A stretch of DNA of 64,000 nt from Pistricoccus aurantiacus (GCF_042682565.1 NZ_JBHUIC010000011.1), one strand, 5' to 3'; positions 28,461-38,275 are shown, counted from the stretch's first letter. Made by a program: numbers and translations. Notes: generated by a model not told the origin, from the letters alone.

Positions 28461-30428
28461 TCAACCATCAGCCGCCCAGCTGCCTTTCCCCAGTTCGATG
28501 ATTCGCGCCACTTCATCGGCGGGTACCGCCTGCCTGTCGCCCACCTCCAGCGGATCATAATGAAACACATAAAGCCGGGAGGCGAACTCGGCAATGGGCA
28601 GGGAGGCCTCGCCATGACGTTCACCATTGCCTTGAATCGCACAGATGATGCCTTGGCCCCAATCCTGCCCGCTGTCGTTATTGGGGTTGAAGAAATAGGC
28701 GCGCATCTCGTTGCTGGCATCCAGTGCCACCCGCAGCAGGGTGATGGCATGTCGCCCTACCAGGCGTGCGGCGCTATCGGTAACGACGATTCCCGCCGGT
28801 TGCGGATGAATGAGGGGCATGTTGCCATTGTAAAAGGGGTGGTAACAGGCATAGAAATGGCGAATGAATCCGTCGTAGTCGTCGAGTTTGCCAGTGTGTA
28901 TATCCGCCGCCACCCGGAAGCCCTGACCCACCCACCAGCCGTAAAACTCCGGATTGATCCAGCGATGCAGGTCATCGTCCCGCTCACCGCATAGGCGACC
29001 CATTTCCATGTAGAGGCGATCGAGATGGGGTATCAGCACAAGTGACACAGGATCGACATCCAGTGGCGGCGCCTTGGCAAGGCCCGCTTCCAGAGACTTG
29101 GAGGAGATAGGCTCTCCTTCGAAACGGCTGAGTACTTCATTGTCCCGCGCTGCCCAGGCCAGAAGCTGTAACAGATAGTCCCCATCGTTGTCGGCCCACA
29201 TGGAAAGGCCGATCACCGACTGGCAGGTCGGGTTATTGCCCTGCCCGACCCCCAAGGGCTGGCCCAGCAGGCTCAACACCCCCGCAAGCAGGAATACCCG
29301 CGGCGGATGCGCCTCGCCAAAAACGCTACGCAGTGTGTCTGAGGCTTCCGCGGATAACGTCAGCCTGATCTGCCGCCATAGACCCGAGGCGATTGGCACC
29401 GAAAAGAGCGCGCCGCGTTCGAGCAGCAGCGCGAGCCCGTAAACCGCCTGACTGGTTTCGGGAAACAGCGCCTCGTCGATCAGCCTATGTACCAGCTCCT
29501 GGTAACACAGCAGGGTGTCGCAACCGGTGCCGCTCAGTCCCAGAGCCACCAGCACCAAGTCGTCCCGGCGACCGCGCAGGTGCCGCAGCAAGAGAGGATG
29601 ATAGGGCGAGACCAGACCCGTATCGTGCATCGCCTGGGCAAAGGAAGAGGCCTCTTCGATCAGTGCGGTCTCATCCATCGCCGCGAGGCGCTGGGCGTAC
29701 ACCTCAAGCCCGGGATCGTCACGACAGCCCGCGGTCGGACCGAACAGCGCGCGAACCAGGCGCGCGGCACCTTCCGTGCCGGCGGTATCGATCTCCGGGT
29801 CGAACAGGCACTGAGCGATCTGACTGATCATCTGCTTGATGCTGTCCGTCTGTATCGGACGTTGAGCGAGCAGGCGCTGGATCTCGTCGACCAGGCTCTC
29901 GAGAATGCTTTCGTAGCCCAAATGCGCCAGCAGGTACTGATACAACGCCTGCACGATTTTTCCCAGCGCCTGGGGACGCTCCCGATCCGCCTCGCTCATC
30001 GGTCCGGCCAGCAGATCCAGATTCAGCGCCATGACCTGGGTCAGGAAGTTTCGGGCCTGTTCCGCGGAGATGCCCGGATGGAAGTAGTCACCCAAGGCAA
30101 CGGCCAGCAAGCGGATTTCACTGAGCGCCTCGATGGCGGTGATATCAGGCTCGCCTTGACGCAGTGAGCGCACCGCCAGGGCGGGTTGCAGGATAGCGGG
30201 GCGATCCCAGTCGCTGTCGGCGAAGACGCCTGCCGCCTCCATCGCCGCGACTCGGGCATGGAGCGCGCCCAGGCCACCGGAAGCGATGATCATCTCTCTT
30301 GCCAAGGCCAGCGCTTCTTCTTTCGAGGGCTTTGGCTCGATCTGGTGGGCCTGGGCCAGTCGCGCCAAGGCGGCATCGAACGCGGCGGTCACTCGATCCA
30401 GCGTTTCGTCGGTGTCTTCGAGTTTCAT
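28461..30428 (-). CDS. Large uncharacterised protein, possible papain-like cysteine hydrolase
   Basis: A 655-residue soluble protein with no signal peptide or membrane span; I cannot name its family. The start at 30428 is set by AGGAAAG. The first 390 residues are alpha-helical. The C-terminal part has three stretches that look catalytic: GQGNNPTCQS (Cys402), VGRHAITLLRVAL (His560) and AYFFNPNNDSGQDWG (Asn581/Asp585). The order Cys, HAITL, then a beta strand ending in Asn/Asp is the arrangement of C39- or transglutaminase-like hydrolases. This is inference from pattern only. It lies 90 bp upstream of the Gre-like gene on the same strand. Confidence 0.6.
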   Translation of the reverse strand: MKLEDTDETLDRVTAAFDAALARLAQAHQIEPKPSKEEALALAREMIIASGGLGALHARVAAMEAAGVFADSDWDRPAILQPALAVRSLRQGEPDITAIEALSEIRLLAVALGDYFHPGISAEQARNFLTQVMALNLDLLAGPMSEADRERPQALGKIVQALYQYLLAHLGYESILESLVDEIQRLLAQRPIQTDSIKQMISQIAQCLFDPEIDTAGTEGAARLVRALFGPTAGCRDDPGLEVYAQRLAAMDETALIEEASSFAQAMHDTGLVSPYHPLLLRHLRGRRDDLVLVALGLSGTGCDTLLCYQELVHRLIDEALFPETSQAVYGLALLLERGALFSVPIASGLWRQIRLTLSAEASDTLRSVFGEAHPPRVFLLAGVLSLLGQPLGVGQGNNPTCQSVIGLSMWADNDGDYLLQLLAWAARDNEVLSRFEGEPISSKSLEAGLAKAPPLDVDPVSLVLIPHLDRLYMEMGRLCGERDDDLHRWINPEFYGWWVGQGFRVAADIHTGKLDDYDGFIRHFYACYHPFYNGNMPLIHPQPAGIVVTDSAARLVGRHAITLLRVALDASNEMRAYFFNPNNDSGQDWGQGIICAIQGNGERHGEASLPIAEFASRLYVFHYDPLEVGDRQAVPADEVARIIELGKGSWAADG

Positions 30429-30686
30429 GGCGAACTTTCCTGTCGAGTGTATTGGAAATACCGCTAGATCATGCGCCTCGGCGCAGTAAAGCATGGCGGT
30501 GGGGCTAGGCATTCACGTCAACAAGCTTGCTCTTCATTATTGCTCTGAGCCATAAGAATAATCGCTAGGGACATTGCGTCTTGTGGCAATGTTCGCTACG
30601 GATAGCAGCCCTATACGAAAATGTCGTCGTTATAGCCGCAACGGAAGTATGGATAACGCCTGGCCCCATCGTCGGAGCACGCCTGT

Positions 30687-30746
30687 ATGGAATTCGCGAG
30701 CCTTTCTCTGCCGCCACCGCCACTTCCTGGACAGGAGATGGCATGA
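30687..30746 (+). other. 19-codon leader ORF copying the start of the downstream antiporter gene
   Basis: ATG at 30687 opens MEFASLSLPPPPLPGQEMA, and its TGA overlaps the amidase ATG (ATGA at 30743-30746). The first 24 bases match the first 24 of the antiporter gene at 32137 with two differences. It is either a translated leader coupled to the amidase or the scar of a partial duplication. Confidence 0.6.
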
Positions 30747-32122
30747 GCGAACATTATCCGCAGCGGGGCGATTCCCTGGACACCTTGATACAGATGATTC
30801 GCCAACGTCGGCTCTCCCCCCGCGCGCTGGCGGAACAGGCCATCGAAGCTCACCGACCCGCGTTACGGGCCTACGCCTGCTGGAGGCCGGAAAAACTGCG
30901 CGCCCAGGCACTCGTCTTGGGGAGGAAAGGCCGCTTGCAGGGCATTCCCGTCTCGGTCAAGGACAATATCGCCGTGGCGGGCTGGCCGCTGGAAGCCGGC
31001 AGCGGTCGAGCATTGCCCGCCCATTTGTGCCAGGAAGGCTCGGTAGTGGCGATGCTGCGTCGTCAGGGCGCGGTATTCAGCGGCAAGACTCAGACCGTCG
31101 CTTTCGCTTTTTCCAGCCTGGGCACTTCTCCGCAGGGTGAAGGGCCTCGCAACCCCTGGGATCTCCAACGGGTATGCGGCGGCTCTTCCAGCGGTGCGGC
31201 GGTCAGCGTGGTCGAGGGCAGCGCCCGGCTGGCGTTAGGTACGGATACCGCCGGTTCCGTGCGCGTTCCCGCGGCGATGACCGGCTGCGTGGGCCTGAAG
31301 ACTACCGTGGGGCGCTGGCCTCGGGCCGGCGTGATACCTCTCAGTCATAGCCTGGACAGCCTGGGACTGCTGGCCCCGCGAGCAGCGGATATCGTCACTG
31401 GTCTGGCGGCCTTCGATCCGGCGCCGGCGCTAAAGCGCATCGAAGCTGCCGATCTGAGGGAGCTGCGTATCGGACTACCCAAGGCATTGCTGGAGACGAC
31501 GCCTACCGATCCCGGCATCGCGGAAAGCTTCCATGCTGCCCTGAGCGAGCTGGAAGCGCGCGGCGCCCGACTGGTGGAGGTGGAGGGGCAGCTTCTGCTC
31601 GAGGCGAGGGCGCTGTTTCGGGAGGGCGGCGTGGTGGCTAGTGAATTGCACCAGTTTCTCTTCACCCAGCTGCCAGAGTGGCTCGAAGGCCGGGATAAGG
31701 AGTTGAGCCTGGCTATGCGCAGCGCCGCCGACCTGCCGGCGAGCGCTTATCTCGAGCGCCTGCAGACGCTGACAAGACTTTGCCAGCGGGCGAATTCGGC
31801 CATGAGTGAAATCGATGTGCTGGTCACGCCCACCACGCCATTGACGCCGCCGACTTTCGCCTCTCTGACGCAGCCGAGCGTCTATATTCAAGGCAACGCG
31901 CGCATTCTCGACTTCACGGCATTCGTCAATTACCTGCGTCTTTGTGCCGTCAGCCTGCCCATAGGGCAAGATGCCGCTGGCATGCCGACAGGGCTGCAAC
32001 TGGTGGCGCCGGGCTTCGCCGAGCCCAGACTGCTCGCCATCGCCCTGACCGTGGAGCGGGCGCTGGGAGAGGCCCACCAGCGGCTTGGGCCGCTGCCGTT
32101 TTCTGATAACAACATTCAATAG
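30743..32122 (+). CDS. Amidase-signature family hydrolase
   Basis: A 459-residue AS-family enzyme with its Ser-cisSer-Lys triad visible: Lys73 in PVSVKDNIAV, the GGSSSG loop at 146-151 and Ser172 in GTDTAGSVR. AS enzymes hydrolyse amide bonds of diverse small molecules; GatA is excluded by context and by lack of gatCB. The adjacent NhaC-type antiporter starts 14 bp later, so the two form an operon. AGGAGATGGC precedes the ATG. Substrate unknown. Confidence 0.88.
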   Translation: MSEHYPQRGDSLDTLIQMIRQRRLSPRALAEQAIEAHRPALRAYACWRPEKLRAQALVLGRKGRLQGIPVSVKDNIAVAGWPLEAGSGRALPAHLCQEGSVVAMLRRQGAVFSGKTQTVAFAFSSLGTSPQGEGPRNPWDLQRVCGGSSSGAAVSVVEGSARLALGTDTAGSVRVPAAMTGCVGLKTTVGRWPRAGVIPLSHSLDSLGLLAPRAADIVTGLAAFDPAPALKRIEAADLRELRIGLPKALLETTPTDPGIAESFHAALSELEARGARLVEVEGQLLLEARALFREGGVVASELHQFLFTQLPEWLEGRDKELSLAMRSAADLPASAYLERLQTLTRLCQRANSAMSEIDVLVTPTTPLTPPTFASLTQPSVYIQGNARILDFTAFVNYLRLCAVSLPIGQDAAGMPTGLQLVAPGFAEPRLLAIALTVERALGEAHQRLGPLPFSDNNIQ

Positions 32123-32136
32123 CTGGAGAATCCCGC

Positions 32137-33681
32137 ATGGAATTCGCAAGCCTTTCCCTGTTGCCGCCGCTGCTGGCGATCGCCCTGGCGCTGCTGACGC
32201 GCAATGTCATTCCCGCGCTGTTCTGCGGTGTCTGGCTGGGGGCCACCATGCTCAACGGCTGGAATCCGCTGATCGGGCTATACGCCAGTTTCAAGGATTT
32301 CGTGATTCCCAGCGCCGGCGACGAATGGAGCGCCACGGTGCTGATCTACTGCGGGCTGTTCGGTGTGCTGATCACGCTCTTGCAGCGTACCGGGGGCGCC
32401 CAGGCCATCGCCAGGGCGATTTCTCGCAAGGTCGGTACCGCTCGCGGCGCTCAGGGAGCCACCATGGGCCTCGGTGTGCTGATCTTCTTCGAAGATTACT
32501 TCAATGCGCTGACCGTGGGCAGCGTGATGCGCCCGATCACCGATCGCATGCGGGTCTCCCGGGAAAAGCTCGCCTATATCGTCGATTCCACCTCCGCCCC
32601 CATGTGTTTGCTGGGGCCGGTGTCCACCTGGGTGGTATTCGTCATGGGACTGATCGGTACCCAGCTCGACGCGCTGGAAATCTCCGGCTCCGAATACGTG
32701 ACCTATCTGACGACGATTCCGCTGAATTTCTACGCCTGGCTGGCCCTGGGCATGATTCTGTTCATCGTGGTGACCCAGCGGGATTTCGGCCCCATGGCGG
32801 CGGCGGAGGAACGCGCCCGCAGCACCGGCAAGCTGCTGGCGGACGACGCCCAGCCGCCTTCCGATCGGGCGGTGACGGAAATGCAAGGCGTGCCGGAAGA
32901 GAGTTCGCGCAAGCGCAACATGCTGGTGCCGATTCTGGTGCTGGTGGGACTGATTCCACCGCTGTTCCTGTGGACCGGCAATTTTCCCGAGAACGATCTG
33001 GTCATCGCGATAGGCGAAGCGGAAGGCGGGCTGTCGATCCTGCTGGCCACCTTTATCGCAGTGGTTGTAGGGTTTGCCATGGGCATGCAGCAGAAGCTCT
33101 TCGATTTTCGCGAAGCCATGGAGCTCTTCGTGATGGGCATCAAGAGCATGACACTGGTGTATATCATCCTGATTCTCGCCTGGTCCATCGGCAGCGTGAC
33201 CTCGAGCCTGGGTACCGCGGACTATCTGGTCGCCCTGGTACAGCAGGGCGTGCCGCCCAGCCTGATCCCGGTGCTGCTGTTCCTGCTCGGCGGCCTGGTG
33301 GCCTTCACCACCGGCACTTCCTACGGCACCTTCGCCATCATGATCCCTATCGCCATGCCGGTGGCGATGGCCTTGGACATATCGTTGGCGCTGGCGGTGG
33401 CGGCGGTACTCAGCGGCGGTATCTTTGGCGATCACTGCTCGCCGATTTCCGATACCACCATCCTGTCTTCCGCGGGTTCCTCCTGTGATCATATCGATCA
33501 CGTACGCACCCAGCTGCCCTATGCGCTATGCACCGGCGTCAGCGCCATAGTGGCGTTTTTCCTGGCGGGTCTGGTGCCGGGCATAGTGGCACTGGCGGGT
33601 GGATTGGCGACGCTGCTGATACTGGCCTATGGCCTGAATCGGCTATGGAGCACGCGTTCGGCGACGCGGGAGGCGTCCTGA
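32137..33681 (+). CDS. NhaC-family Na+/H+ antiporter
   Basis: A 514-residue integral membrane protein with about twelve hydrophobic segments. LIFFEDYFNALTVGSVMRP near residue 112 and FGDHCSPISDTTILSSAG near residue 430 are typical of NhaC-type transporters. The family exchanges Na+ for H+, sometimes coupled to organic acids such as malate or lactate. Co-transcription with an amidase hints at an organic substrate rather than pure Na+ export. The first codons recur upstream of the amidase. Confidence 0.88.
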   Translation: MEFASLSLLPPLLAIALALLTRNVIPALFCGVWLGATMLNGWNPLIGLYASFKDFVIPSAGDEWSATVLIYCGLFGVLITLLQRTGGAQAIARAISRKVGTARGAQGATMGLGVLIFFEDYFNALTVGSVMRPITDRMRVSREKLAYIVDSTSAPMCLLGPVSTWVVFVMGLIGTQLDALEISGSEYVTYLTTIPLNFYAWLALGMILFIVVTQRDFGPMAAAEERARSTGKLLADDAQPPSDRAVTEMQGVPEESSRKRNMLVPILVLVGLIPPLFLWTGNFPENDLVIAIGEAEGGLSILLATFIAVVVGFAMGMQQKLFDFREAMELFVMGIKSMTLVYIILILAWSIGSVTSSLGTADYLVALVQQGVPPSLIPVLLFLLGGLVAFTTGTSYGTFAIMIPIAMPVAMALDISLALAVAAVLSGGIFGDHCSPISDTTILSSAGSSCDHIDHVRTQLPYALCTGVSAIVAFFLAGLVPGIVALAGGLATLLILAYGLNRLWSTRSATREAS

Positions 33682-33689
33682 ACCGTTCC

Positions 33690-34364
33690 TCAACGCATCA
33701 GTGCCGTATAGACGGCGAAGTAATGGCAGACGCTGCCGCCCAGCACGAAGAAGTGCCAGATGGTGTGATGAAAGGGAATGGCTGGGATGGCGTAGAAGAT
33801 CACTCCCAAGGTATAGGTGATGCCGCCGGCGACCAGCAAAGCGATCGTGATGGAGGTGAGACGCTGGCTCATCTCGCCGGCAGCGACCAGGATCAGCCAG
33901 CCCATGATCAGATAGATCGCCACCCGCAGCACCCCAAAGCGCTGCGGCCAGATCAGCTTGAGAACAATGCCGCCCAGCGCCAGGCTCCACACCACCCCGA
34001 AGAGCGTCCAACCTAGCGAACCGCGCAGATTGACCAGCAGGAAGGGCGTATAGGTGCCCGCGATCAGGGTATAGATGGCACAGTGGTCGAGCAGCTTGAA
34101 CAGGCGTTTCCAGCGCGGTTGCCGCGCCGCGTGATAAAGGGTCGAGGCGCTATAGAGAAGCACCAGGGTAGTGCCGTAAAGACTCACGCCGACGAGGGTC
34201 CAGGCATCCGTTGGTGCCATCAGGCTTGCCAGGATGATCAACACCACCATGCCGACGAGGCTCAGCAGCGCACCGATACCGTGGCTGATGCTGTGCCACA
34301 GTTCCTCGACGACGCTGTACTCATTGCTATTCAAATGGCGATCCGAGTGAGTCGATGGCGTCAT
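33690..34364 (-). CDS. trhA: Hemolysin III family membrane protein (TrhA/YqfA)
   Basis: A 224-residue protein with seven hydrophobic segments and the PAQR-like metal residues: SISHGIGA near residue 28, TLYHAARQ, and FHHTIWHFFVLGG near the C-terminus. The family is linked to membrane-lipid homeostasis in E. coli; haemolysis is a historical label. It is convergent with the antiporter, with an 8-bp gap. Confidence 0.9.
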   Translation of the reverse strand: MTPSTHSDRHLNSNEYSVVEELWHSISHGIGALLSLVGMVVLIILASLMAPTDAWTLVGVSLYGTTLVLLYSASTLYHAARQPRWKRLFKLLDHCAIYTLIAGTYTPFLLVNLRGSLGWTLFGVVWSLALGGIVLKLIWPQRFGVLRVAIYLIMGWLILVAAGEMSQRLTSITIALLVAGGITYTLGVIFYAIPAIPFHHTIWHFFVLGGSVCHYFAVYTALMR

Positions 34365-34665
34365 GGTTTGTCTTCCGTATCGATTTCGTCAGGCTCTGGA
34401 GCCGCCGTTCATCAGACCGCTACGCTCGCTTCAATCAAACGCCGGCTTCAAGCGTTCGACCAAATGGCCGATTAAACGTTGAATCCATTGTTCACTCCAT
34501 TGACGGTGAAGCACCTTGAACACTGCAGCGCAGCAATTTATAAGTAGTTGATATGATTATCAAATAGTATTGATTGTCTGCTAAGTGGTTGCGGTGCAGC
34601 ATTATAGAAAGTATACTAAGGTCGTACGACTTAAGATTAAGTCGATTTTGAGTTTGGAGAAATTG
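34365..34665. other. AT-rich intergenic region with a palindromic site
   Basis: This 301-bp gap has no gene I can support. It includes the trhA promoter on the left and an AT-rich segment on the right that contains TTGATA-TGAT-TATCAA at 34548-34563. Confidence 0.5.
34548..34563. promoter_or_regulatory. Palindrome resembling a Fur or FNR-type half-site pair
   Basis: TTGATA and TATCAA form a perfect 6-bp inverted repeat with a 4-nt spacer. It is one base short of a 7-1-7 Fur box and two bases longer in spacing than an FNR box, so neither fits exactly. It lies about 100 bp upstream of the small membrane protein gene. Confidence 0.3.
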
Positions 34666-34926
34666 ATGACAGCAATCATCGCAGGTTTTTTTGTAGTGCT
34701 ATACGTCAGCCTGGGCGTTGCAATGCACTTTTTATGGAAATCCGCCGCCCATCGCCAGCCGCGCAGCAACCGGGTCTGTCTCACGGCCGTCGTCAGCAAG
34801 CGCCAGATGGACGGACGTGTCGGTGGAATCAACATGGCACCCTTCGCCGATTGGTCCTCAAGCGCTACTCAACGAGTGAGATATGAAACTGATCGAGGCA
34901 GAGTGATCGCGCCTTTCGCACGTTGA
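34666..34926 (+). CDS. Possible small membrane protein
   Basis: An 86-codon frame with TTGGAGA seven bases before the ATG. Residues about 2-22 (TAIIAGFFVVLYVSLGVAM) form one membrane span, followed by a basic tail. It matches no family I know. The good ribosome-binding site and AT-rich promoter region argue for a real gene; the unremarkable C-terminal half argues against. Confidence 0.4.
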   Translation: MTAIIAGFFVVLYVSLGVAMHFLWKSAAHRQPRSNRVCLTAVVSKRQMDGRVGGINMAPFADWSSSATQRVRYETDRGRVIAPFAR

Positions 34927-34964
34927 GTTTGATACTCGCCAGTTAAACGAGTTGGCTAAACATG

Positions 34965-34993
34965 GGCCCCGCGTATCCAAAATACGCGGGGCC
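34965..34993 (-). terminator. Strong hairpin downstream of ribA
   Basis: GGCCCCGCGTAT (34965-34976) and ATACGCGGGGCC (34982-34993) form a perfect 12-bp stem with a 5-nt loop, 18 bp beyond the ribA stop. In the ribA direction it is followed by a short T-rich stretch. Confidence 0.75.
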
Positions 34994-35011
34994 TATTGCA
35001 ATGAAGACTTT

Positions 35012-35647
<636 letters not shown>

Positions 35648-35743
35648 GATAAACCTCGCGTGAGCCGAGCGGCGATCAAGGAAGGGCGAATGGGTCGAGT
35701 CGTTAGCAGCGCAGTTTAACAGCATCGCGGCCCGGGCTCACGA

Positions 35744-35753
35744 CCCCCCCCCC
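35744..35753. repeat. C10 homopolymer in the ribA/hemE divergent region
   Basis: Ten consecutive C residues lie between the divergent ribA and hemE genes, about 55 bp upstream of the hemE -10. Such tracts can vary in length by slippage or be miscalled in sequencing. Confidence 0.9.
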
Positions 35754-35807
35754 GCTGCCCCTCGAGCCGATAGGCACGGGATCCAAGCCTGAAGCCGCGT
35801 CTTCCGT

Positions 35808-35813
35808 TACAAT
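35808..35813 (+). promoter_or_regulatory. -10 element of hemE
   Basis: TACAAT lies 33 bp before the hemE start. No convincing -35 was found at 16-18 bp upstream. Confidence 0.45.
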
Positions 35814-35845
35814 GACGGCAAATTTCTCGCAAGGATGAAATCGCG

Positions 35846-36928
35846 ATGCAACTCGACAACGATCGTTTCCTGCGCGCCTTGGCCCGCCAGCCGGTGGACC
35901 GCACGCCGGTATGGATGATGCGCCAGGCCGGGCGCTATCTGCCGGAATATCGCCGCGTGCGCGGCGAGGCGGGCAGCTTCATGGATCTGTGCCGGGATAC
36001 GGACCGTGCCTGCGAGGTCACCCTGCAGCCCCTGGAGCGCTATCCGCTGGACGCGGCGATCCTGTTCTCGGATATTTTGACCATTCCGGACGCCATGGGT
36101 TTGGGGCTCTATTTCGAGACCGGCGAAGGGCCCAAGTTCAGAAAGCCGGTGAGAAGCGCCAAGGAGGTCAACGCCCTCAAGGCGCCGGACGCGGTAAGGG
36201 ATCTCGACTATGTGATGAACGCGGTCACCACCATTCGACGCGAGCTCAACGGCCGAATGCCCTTGATCGGATTCTCCGGTAGCCCCTGGACCCTGGCCAC
36301 CTACATGGTGGAAGGCGCCTCCAGCAAGGACTTCCGTCACGTCAAGACGATGCTCTACGACACCCCGGACGTCATGCATCATTTGCTCGATGTGCTGGCC
36401 CAGGCGGTGACGGACTACCTCAACGCCCAGATTCGCGCCGGGGCCCAGGCGGTGCAGATCTTCGACACCTGGGGCGGCGCGCTCTCCACCCCGGCCTATC
36501 TCGAATTCTCCCTGCGCTATATGGAGCAGATCGTCGCCGGGTTGATCCGTGAACGTGAGGGTCGCAAGGTGCCGGTGATCCTGTTCACCAAGAACGGCGG
36601 GCAGTGGCTCGAGCACATGGCCTCGGTAGGCGCGGACGCGCTCGGGCTTGACTGGAGCACGGAGCTCTCCGACGCCCGAAGCCGGGTCGGCCATCGGGTC
36701 GCCCTGCAGGGCAACCTGGACCCCAACGTGCTGTTCGCCAAGCCCTCGGCGATTCGCGCGGAGGTGGCGCGGGTGCTGGACAGCTACGGCGAGGGCACCG
36801 GGCATGTCTTCAATCTGGGCCATGGCATCAGCCAGTTTACCGACCCGGATCATGTCACCGCCTTCATGGACGCCTTGCACGAATTGAGTCCCGCCTACCA
36901 TCGCCGTCTCGATCTCGCGCCGGAGTGA
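35846..36928 (+). CDS. hemE: Uroporphyrinogen decarboxylase
   Basis: A 360-residue enzyme that removes four carboxyl groups from uroporphyrinogen III to make coproporphyrinogen III in haem synthesis. The N-terminal signature RTPVWMMRQAGRYLPEYR is intact, and FSDILTIPDAMGLGL and GFSGSPWTLATYMVEG follow as expected. Length is normal for the family. A VanZ-like gene starts 3 bp after its stop. Confidence 0.97.
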   Translation: MQLDNDRFLRALARQPVDRTPVWMMRQAGRYLPEYRRVRGEAGSFMDLCRDTDRACEVTLQPLERYPLDAAILFSDILTIPDAMGLGLYFETGEGPKFRKPVRSAKEVNALKAPDAVRDLDYVMNAVTTIRRELNGRMPLIGFSGSPWTLATYMVEGASSKDFRHVKTMLYDTPDVMHHLLDVLAQAVTDYLNAQIRAGAQAVQIFDTWGGALSTPAYLEFSLRYMEQIVAGLIREREGRKVPVILFTKNGGQWLEHMASVGADALGLDWSTELSDARSRVGHRVALQGNLDPNVLFAKPSAIRAEVARVLDSYGEGTGHVFNLGHGISQFTDPDHVTAFMDALHELSPAYHRRLDLAPE

Positions 36929-36931
36929 TTC

Positions 36932-37303
36932 ATGGCAAGGCGTTACCGACGCGGATTCGCGCTGCTGGCCCTGCTGGCGGCTCTGTTCATCGCCTGGGGC
37001 AGCTTGACGCCGAGTGGCGAGCTGCCAAGTAACCTGCCTTGGGACAAGCTCAATCATTTCATCGGTTACGGCGGGCTCGCCGGTCTTCTGGGACTGGCGA
37101 GCTGGCGGCTCGCGCCGGCCCTGGCGCTGACCATCGGCTACGGTATCCTGATGGAGTACGCTCAGATCCTGGTACCCGGCCGTTTCGGCGGCGACTGGGC
37201 GGACATTCTCGCCAATAGCCTTGGAGCGCTGGTGGCAGTATCGGCATTGGCGATGCTGCGCTACTGGTTGCATCGGCACCGGAATATTGCCGACCTCTCA
37301 TGA
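36932..37303 (+). CDS. VanZ-like membrane protein
   Basis: A 123-residue protein with four predicted membrane segments. WDKLNHFIGYGGLAGLL, GYGILMEYAQILVPGR and DILANSLGALV are the conserved VanZ-family stretches. VanZ of enterococci gives low-level teicoplanin resistance, but chromosomal homologues in Gram-negatives have no known role. Its ribosome-binding site lies inside the end of hemE, so translation is probably coupled. Confidence 0.82.
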   Translation: MARRYRRGFALLALLAALFIAWGSLTPSGELPSNLPWDKLNHFIGYGGLAGLLGLASWRLAPALALTIGYGILMEYAQILVPGRFGGDWADILANSLGALVAVSALAMLRYWLHRHRNIADLS

Positions 37304-37332
37304 TCCATCCTTATTCAATACGAGATTTTTCC

Positions 37333-38196
37333 ATGTCATCGACTCTGGACGAGCATTGGTTTACGGAAACATTCGCCGACGAAGGCAGCGCCTTCTCCTT
37401 GGAAATCACGGACAAGCTGTTGGACGTGACGAGTCCCTATCAGCACCTGGAGGTCTATGCCACGCGAACCTACGGCAACCTGATGGTGCTGGACGGCTGT
37501 GTGATGCTGACGGAGCGGGACAACTTCCTCTATCACGAGATGATCGCCCATCCGGCGCTGTTCACCCACCGAGACCCCAGGCGGGTAGTGATCATCGGCG
37601 GCGGCGACTGCGGCACCCTGCGAGAGGTGCTCAGGCATCCCGGGGTGGAGCAGGTCACCCAGATCGATATCGACGAGGAAGTCACCAAGGCGGCGGAGCG
37701 ATTTTTTCCGGCGCTGACCGAATCCAATGACGACCCTCGGGCGGAGCTCCGGTTCGCCGATGGCGTGAAATGGGTGGAGGAAGCGCCGGAGGCCAGCATC
37801 GACGTGCTGATCATCGACTCCACGGACCCGGTGGGGCCGGCGGAAGGGCTGTTCAAGGTGGATTTCCTGGCCCGCTGCCAGCGCATCCTCAAGGACGGCG
37901 GCGTGCTGGTGCAGCAGAGCGAATCGCCGCTCTACCACAGCGGCTCGATCATTCGCGAACTGCGCCGGGACATGCGCGAGGCAGGCTTCGACAGCGTGGC
38001 GACCCTGCCGTTTCCCCAGCCGGTCTATCCCTCCGGCTGGTGGAGCGTCACCCTTGCGGGCAAGGGCAGCAGCGTGAGCGATTTCCGCGAGACCGAGGCG
38101 GAGGATCTCGCCGGCCTCGAGTACTACAGCGCGGCCATCCATCGCGGCGCCCTGAGCCTGCCGCCGTTCATGCGGCGCCAGCTCGGCGATGGTTGA
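37333..38196 (+). CDS. speE: Spermidine synthase (polyamine aminopropyltransferase)
   Basis: A 287-residue enzyme that transfers an aminopropyl group from decarboxylated SAM to putrescine. Motifs are VVIIGGGDCGTLREVLRH near residue 80, the putrescine-site DSTDPVGPAEGLF near residue 157 and QPVYPSGWWSV near residue 235. The start at 37333 is the first with family-like sequence (SSTLDEHWFTE). Its product is a plausible ligand for the polyamine-binding sensors at 45-49 kb. Confidence 0.95.
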   Translation: MSSTLDEHWFTETFADEGSAFSLEITDKLLDVTSPYQHLEVYATRTYGNLMVLDGCVMLTERDNFLYHEMIAHPALFTHRDPRRVVIIGGGDCGTLREVLRHPGVEQVTQIDIDEEVTKAAERFFPALTESNDDPRAELRFADGVKWVEEAPEASIDVLIIDSTDPVGPAEGLFKVDFLARCQRILKDGGVLVQQSESPLYHSGSIIRELRRDMREAGFDSVATLPFPQPVYPSGWWSVTLAGKGSSVSDFRETEAEDLAGLEYYSAAIHRGALSLPPFMRRQLGDG

Positions 38197-38275
38197 CCCT
38201 TGAGGTCTGGCTTGCCAATCTCCATAGGATAGGATGATAAATGTACTGGAAACGAGAACCATAAAAGGAGTTTGT

